Of a stretch of DNA of 64,000 nt, positions 61,301 to 64,000 are shown piece after piece (the first letter of the stretch is position 1; each line of letters starts with the position of its first letter). Both the position numbers and the translations under genes were made by a program. This DNA comes from Clostridia bacterium. GTDB taxonomy: Bacteria > Bacillota > Clostridia > Oscillospirales > Acutalibacteraceae. The notes beneath the pieces were generated by a model. The model saw only the letters and a program-made list of their open reading frames with translations. It ran no database searches and had not been told where the DNA came from. The stretch lies in contig JAGAOS010000012.1 of assembly GCA_017623575.1 (NCBI GenBank), positions 1 to 64,000 of the forward strand. Direction: 5' to 3'.

Positions 61301-63195
61301 AGGTAAGTCTTAAAGCTAATGAAGAGTACCTTATAAGCTTTGATTTTAAGTTTGATGATTTTTATGCTATTCCTAAGGAGTATGATTCCTTCTATCGTAG
61401 CGGATTTATTAAGGATTCTACCAAGGGTCTTGGTAATGCAAACTTTGAAGGTCCTAATACATCGGGTAATATTTATATGAGTCTCGCAGGTATGATCAAA
61501 AGCGATGATAAAAATGCTTGGAACAATCTTTCCTATACCTTTACGCCCGTTGCTGATATGGAAACTTGGTTTGTAATCGGCGCTTATAACGGTCAAGGTG
61601 TTTCTAATTATTCCATAGACAATGTTTCCATTGTTTTAAAGAAAGATGCTACAGGTGTTTCTGTTGCGGCGGTAAGTCATGGTGGCTCGGGTAAGGTTAC
61701 AAGCTCTAAAACCGGTGTGGTTTCCCCCGGTGAATCGGTGACAGTTAAAGCAACGCCTAATTCCGGCTCTGTTTTTGGTGGATGGTATGTTAACGGCATT
61801 TTGGTTTCAGATGTTCCCGAATACACCCATACCGTTACAAGCAATGATCTGCTTTATGCCCGTTTTCTGGATGCCAATAATCCCGAAGCAAATCAAATGA
61901 TGGATAATGCGGATTTTGCTACAGGTGATTTAAGCGGTTGGGGTATGAATAATATTGCCAGCGCAACAAATACCATTGAATATGTTACCCAAAATGGTGA
62001 AAGCTTTGTTAAATTGGGTGAGAGCGATATGCTTTATCAGCCTATTGAGCTAGAGCCCTATTCAACCTATATGATTCGTGTAACAACCAGAGTACCTGAC
62101 ATCAAAGAGAAAAGTTATGGTATTCATGATCTTGGATTCTTTAGGTTTGGTGTATCTGAGTATGATTCTCCCAATGTACTTCAAAGTGGAGCTTTGGTAA
62201 AAGACCCTTATTCTTACACTTCTTCCTTAGTAGATCAGTGTGACTGTGAAGCCAACAACCGTTTTCATTGTGTTATCAAGTGGGGAACATATACATACAT
62301 CTATTCCAATAATTCTCCCGATACGGTTATTGCCAATGCTGTTATCGGTACACCTTACTGTAAGTCTGATTTGCACATCAAGAAATTTGAAGTTGCAAAA
62401 TATGTTGATGGTATTGTAGACTTTGAATCAGATATTCTTTACGGTGAAGACTTCTTTAATGCAGTTAAGAACTCTTCTTTTGAAGAAGAGCTTTCAAATG
62501 ACAACTGGGGAAGCGAGCTTCCCGCCGGTTGGAGCATTAAAAATTCCGGTAAGAAAGGCACTAATTACCTTTCTGTTTCCGGCAACAACAGCAAAACTTA
62601 TTCTTTTGAGGTTCGCACAGGCGCCACTTATGTTGTAGCTTTTAATTTAAGAACAAGCAAAGCGGGTACTGCATCTGTAAGTATAGTAGATAAAAATGGT
62701 AATCCTTGGGGAGATGCCCTTGGGGTTGTATCTAATACAGCAGTGTTTAAACCTGAAGCCACAGGTAAATGGCAGCGTATGGGTGCGCACTTGTATGTTT
62801 CAGATAATCCTACAGGTATTGCAAAGGTAAATATTAAAATTGCAGGTGGAAGTAACACTCTGGATATTGATGAAATTACCGTTACAAAGCTTGGTTATGC
62901 AACCCATAATACTAACCCCAATGTTTACACAGATAATAGCTTTGATTACGAAAATCCCGTTTGGTACAGCCCTACAATGTTTTACAAATTAGCTGACGGT
63001 ACAACCGTTGACGGTGCTGTAAATGAACCATCATTGAACGGTGGAGCAGACGATAATTATAGCGAAAATGCAAATACAGGTGATTATTCTGAACGCAATA
63101 TTTTAGCTGTAGTATTAATTATGCTTCCTTGCGCTTTGGTTATGGTGTTTACCGCCAAGCGAACCGATAAAAATAAAAAAGGAGGTAATCTGTAA
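58351..63195 (+). CDS. Large surface protein with repeated binding modules
   Basis: A 1614-residue exported protein. The signal peptide is MYKKSLAVLLSILLIVTS and ends near ASADS. Carbohydrate-binding-like jelly rolls (each ending in F-x-I-D-N-V) lie at about 30-195, 275-435, 510-683, 684-850, 925-1095, 1170-1390 and 1400-1555. InlB-like/Flg_new_2 repeats (Y-E-F-x-G-W-Y) lie at about 200-265, 440-500, 855-920 and 1100-1165. The C-terminus has N-T-G-D, a hydrophobic helix (1584-1602) and Lys/Arg residues: a sortase-like or membrane anchor. No catalytic domain. AAAGGAG precedes the ATG. It probably captures a glycan for the lipoprotein glycosidase encoded next. Confidence 0.85.
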   Translation: MYKKSLAVLLSILLIVTSLVSLFSFSASADSVNLVADGKFENGFSGWQVFNNTGNASAAFEVVKDGENSVLKSVPGLSMFKQVTLEAGVSYTVGFDFKFDTNAAVPSTYDSFYRVGFAASVSALGNANFVGPYTSGNKYYSVFPNQRNDSTNWKSHTFTYTPTADITTYFVVGSYNGDGKANYFVDNVFLAKTSELVNITTVAGEGGSVTNSFKTFKGDNVTVNAIPSVGYEFEGWYNAGSEKLSTEASYTFTANSAVELTAKFKVSTYNPNMIVNGNFAVQNLNDFEVYKNGNNKNEEFTFVAIGDDYAVSGKAGHSLFKKVNLKAGVSYTMSFDFRFVTDNVPASVDSFYRAGFVNSVGALGGSIFVGPNATGNKYYSIYTSQKSAPTTWKNHSFTFTPASDMSVWAVIGSYNHEGLADFELDNWVLCKTADIVTVTAVAEAGGTAEGTAKVLFGKTVKLTAKAEEGYEFLGWYDGDTLVSADAEYSYIANANISLVAKFKSTAPISNYIVNGDFEKPFTTDTISNVSIPAVVGKWGKIYSGVARMEATETKDFTSADSAEKNGTRYITSGATKDSNQYIRAFGQYTNLPAGEYVLSFDAKSTVSDTFVVSIKKGQESINLSSDTLKYLEQSDSWKQYSIRFTVDSASLYQIAFGGNTQGKGAGDFSIDNVVLEVYKDKNPNYIVNGDFEQPFTTDKISDVSLNAVVGKWGKIYSGVARMEATETKDFTSFDSVDRNGTRYITSGATKDSNKYIRAFGQYVELTAGDYILEFDAKSTVANLFVLSIKKGQESINLGSDLIKYLDYSEEWQRYVVKFTADADGIYQIAFGGNSQGSFEGDFSIDNVALFSSEGYISVIAATDGGGKVTYPIGNQVLGSTATVIATADAGYIFAGWYKGNELVSADASYSFVVTESVEIKAKFELDLDDDDAIIKNGKFDTNSTAGWNVVLTEGGSKASVVVDDATGSAVAKTTGRGAVAFMQKVSLKANEEYLISFDFKFDDFYAIPKEYDSFYRSGFIKDSTKGLGNANFEGPNTSGNIYMSLAGMIKSDDKNAWNNLSYTFTPVADMETWFVIGAYNGQGVSNYSIDNVSIVLKKDATGVSVAAVSHGGSGKVTSSKTGVVSPGESVTVKATPNSGSVFGGWYVNGILVSDVPEYTHTVTSNDLLYARFLDANNPEANQMMDNADFATGDLSGWGMNNIASATNTIEYVTQNGESFVKLGESDMLYQPIELEPYSTYMIRVTTRVPDIKEKSYGIHDLGFFRFGVSEYDSPNVLQSGALVKDPYSYTSSLVDQCDCEANNRFHCVIKWGTYTYIYSNNSPDTVIANAVIGTPYCKSDLHIKKFEVAKYVDGIVDFESDILYGEDFFNAVKNSSFEEELSNDNWGSELPAGWSIKNSGKKGTNYLSVSGNNSKTYSFEVRTGATYVVAFNLRTSKAGTASVSIVDKNGNPWGDALGVVSNTAVFKPEATGKWQRMGAHLYVSDNPTGIAKVNIKIAGGSNTLDIDEITVTKLGYATHNTNPNVYTDNSFDYENPVWYSPTMFYKLADGTTVDGAVNEPSLNGGADDNYSENANTGDYSERNILAVVLIMLPCALVMVFTAKRTDKNKKGGNL
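59878..60399 (+). repeat. Tandem 522-bp module repeat, unit 1
   Basis: Encodes residues 510-683 of the surface protein. The next 501 bp repeat it closely (N-Y-I-V-N-G-D-F-E, G-K-W-G-K-I-Y-S-G-V-A-R-M-E-A-T-E-T-K-D-F-T-S and more are identical), a recent internal duplication. Confidence 0.9.
60400..60900 (+). repeat. Tandem module repeat, unit 2
   Basis: Second copy of the module at 59878, residues 684-850, offset 522 bp. Confidence 0.9.
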
Positions 63196-64000
63196 TGACT
63201 AAGTTTATAAGAAATACTTTGCTCTTAGTACTTTGTTTGGCTATAACAATTTCGGCCTTTGCGGCTTGTAGCACCAAAAAGGATGAAGAAAATCCATCGT
63301 CTAACCTGGATTCTTCAACCTCATCTGAGATTACCTCTTCCGAAGAAAACCCTTCTTCTGAAGAAGAGGTTTCAAGTGAGGAAACAATAGAGGATGATAA
63401 TTGGGATGAGGATGTTTCCGATGACATTTTCGATGAAGATGAAGTAACTGAGGATGTTTATATTGATAACGCAACCGTAAAAAACGGTTCTGCTCCCATT
63501 ATGACCACCTATCGTGGTTTTGGTTCTATAGTTCATCAGATGTATGAATATATGCCCTATAAAAATAAGCAGAATGAATATACTGAAGAACAGGCACAGG
63601 AGCAGTTTAACCGTATGCAGACAATAGGTATTGACCTTATTCGTAGTGATTGGAATACCTATATGACCTATGATGCCGAAAAGAAGGATTTTGATTTTGA
63701 AAATACTGAATATATCAAGGCATTTTATAAAGCAGGTTTAGAGCTTAAAAAGCGCAATATTGATATCAGTGTTACAACCGGTTGGAGCCATCACGCTTTG
63801 GTTGATGATTCATCATCTATCCCTTCAAAAGAACTTTATGTTCACGGCAATTGGAATGCAACCTTGAATAATTGGAAGGTGTGGATGGAAAAATCTATTC
63901 TCAACTTCCGTTCTCACGGTCTTACAAACATAAATACACTTATTCTCTTTACCGAGCCTGGCAAAATTGATTGGAATGATACAAATGCCAAGAACCGCGG
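63195..64000 (+). CDS. Lipoprotein glycoside hydrolase, cut by the window end
   Basis: Partial; 268 residues visible. A lipoprotein signal peptide ends in the lipobox S-A-F-A-A-C (Cys24), followed by an acidic Ser/Glu-rich linker (about 30-95) that would hold the enzyme off the membrane. A clan GH-A barrel then starts (FGSIVHQMYEYMP) with an acid/base Glu in I-L-F-T-E-P-G. The motif and the ITVALNTGW-like strand (I-S-V-T-T-G-W-S) match the intracellular enzyme at 23318-25225, so the two are related. Its ATG overlaps the upstream stop (TAATG), so the surface protein and this enzyme are translationally coupled. Confidence 0.88.
   Translation, partial: MTKFIRNTLLLVLCLAITISAFAACSTKKDEENPSSNLDSSTSSEITSSEENPSSEEEVSSEETIEDDNWDEDVSDDIFDEDEVTEDVYIDNATVKNGSAPIMTTYRGFGSIVHQMYEYMPYKNKQNEYTEEQAQEQFNRMQTIGIDLIRSDWNTYMTYDAEKKDFDFENTEYIKAFYKAGLELKKRNIDISVTTGWSHHALVDDSSSIPSKELYVHGNWNATLNNWKVWMEKSILNFRSHGLTNINTLILFTEPGKIDWNDTNAKNR

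Noticed and set aside
1..64000. tRNA, rRNA and riboswitch structures
   Set aside because: Intergenic regions were read for cloverleaf ends, T-loop sequences and common riboswitch cores; none was convincing.

Overview
The window is AT-rich, gene-dense DNA from a Gram-positive, endospore-forming member of the Clostridia, most likely an uncultured gut Oscillospiraceae/Ruminococcaceae-type bacterium. The evidence is a classic Bacillota chromosomal block (yqfC-yqfD-phoH-ybeY-era-yqzL-recO-mutS2), the sporulation membrane protein YlbJ, sigma-A promoters with 16-17 bp spacers, AGGAGG-type ribosome binding sites and many hairpin-T terminators. No rRNA, tRNA, CRISPR array, transposase or integrase was found.

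Layout. 1-6800: an alpha/beta-hydrolase; a short glycyl radical enzyme with its radical-SAM activase; a PHP-domain hydrolase; and a predicted toroidal glycan-active protein. 6851-17156: conserved housekeeping and sporulation genes (alkD-like and ylbJ on the minus strand, then the yqfC-to-mutS2 run and a split chromate transporter). 17241-21801: an operon of a clan GH-A glycosidase, a condensation/alcohol-acetyltransferase-like protein, a zinc-ribbon membrane protein and an SGNH hydrolase. 22032-28106: a glycosidase/glycerol-1-phosphate dehydrogenase pair divergent from a DeoR regulator, then a sugar isomerase and a Gfo/Idh/MocA oxidoreductase broken by one missing G.

28140-34498 is a GC-richer catabolic island (acyltransferase-like protein, hydroxyacid dehydrogenase, two Gfo/Idh/MocA proteins, an enolase-superfamily dehydratase and an AraC regulator). 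It lies between two 263-bp direct repeats, each holding the 3' end of the same oxidoreductase gene plus its terminator. 34763-40957: an FAD oxidoreductase, a PocR-AraC regulator and a fusion of a sugar isomerase barrel to a GH31 glycosidase. 41069-48240: an ArsR-like regulator divergent from a two-subunit ABC exporter, then two polysaccharide-initiation genes. 48418-50981: a DUF4091 protein and an AraC regulator. 51158-57857: a tight six-gene operon built round a type I dehydroquinase homologue, ending in a beta-helix protein. 58351-64000: a 1614-residue surface protein with repeated binding modules and a lipoprotein glycosidase cut by the window end.

Taken together, this is a glycan-scavenging region. 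Surface binding and secreted hydrolysis occur at the right end. Intracellular hydrolases, isomerases, dehydrogenases and dehydratases process the released sugars and sugar acids. Each unit has its own DeoR, AraC or ArsR regulator. The strongest leads are the repeat-bounded island, the glycyl radical enzyme with a Cys-Trp-Glu active site, the isomerase-GH31 fusion, and the unassigned dehydroquinase-like operon.
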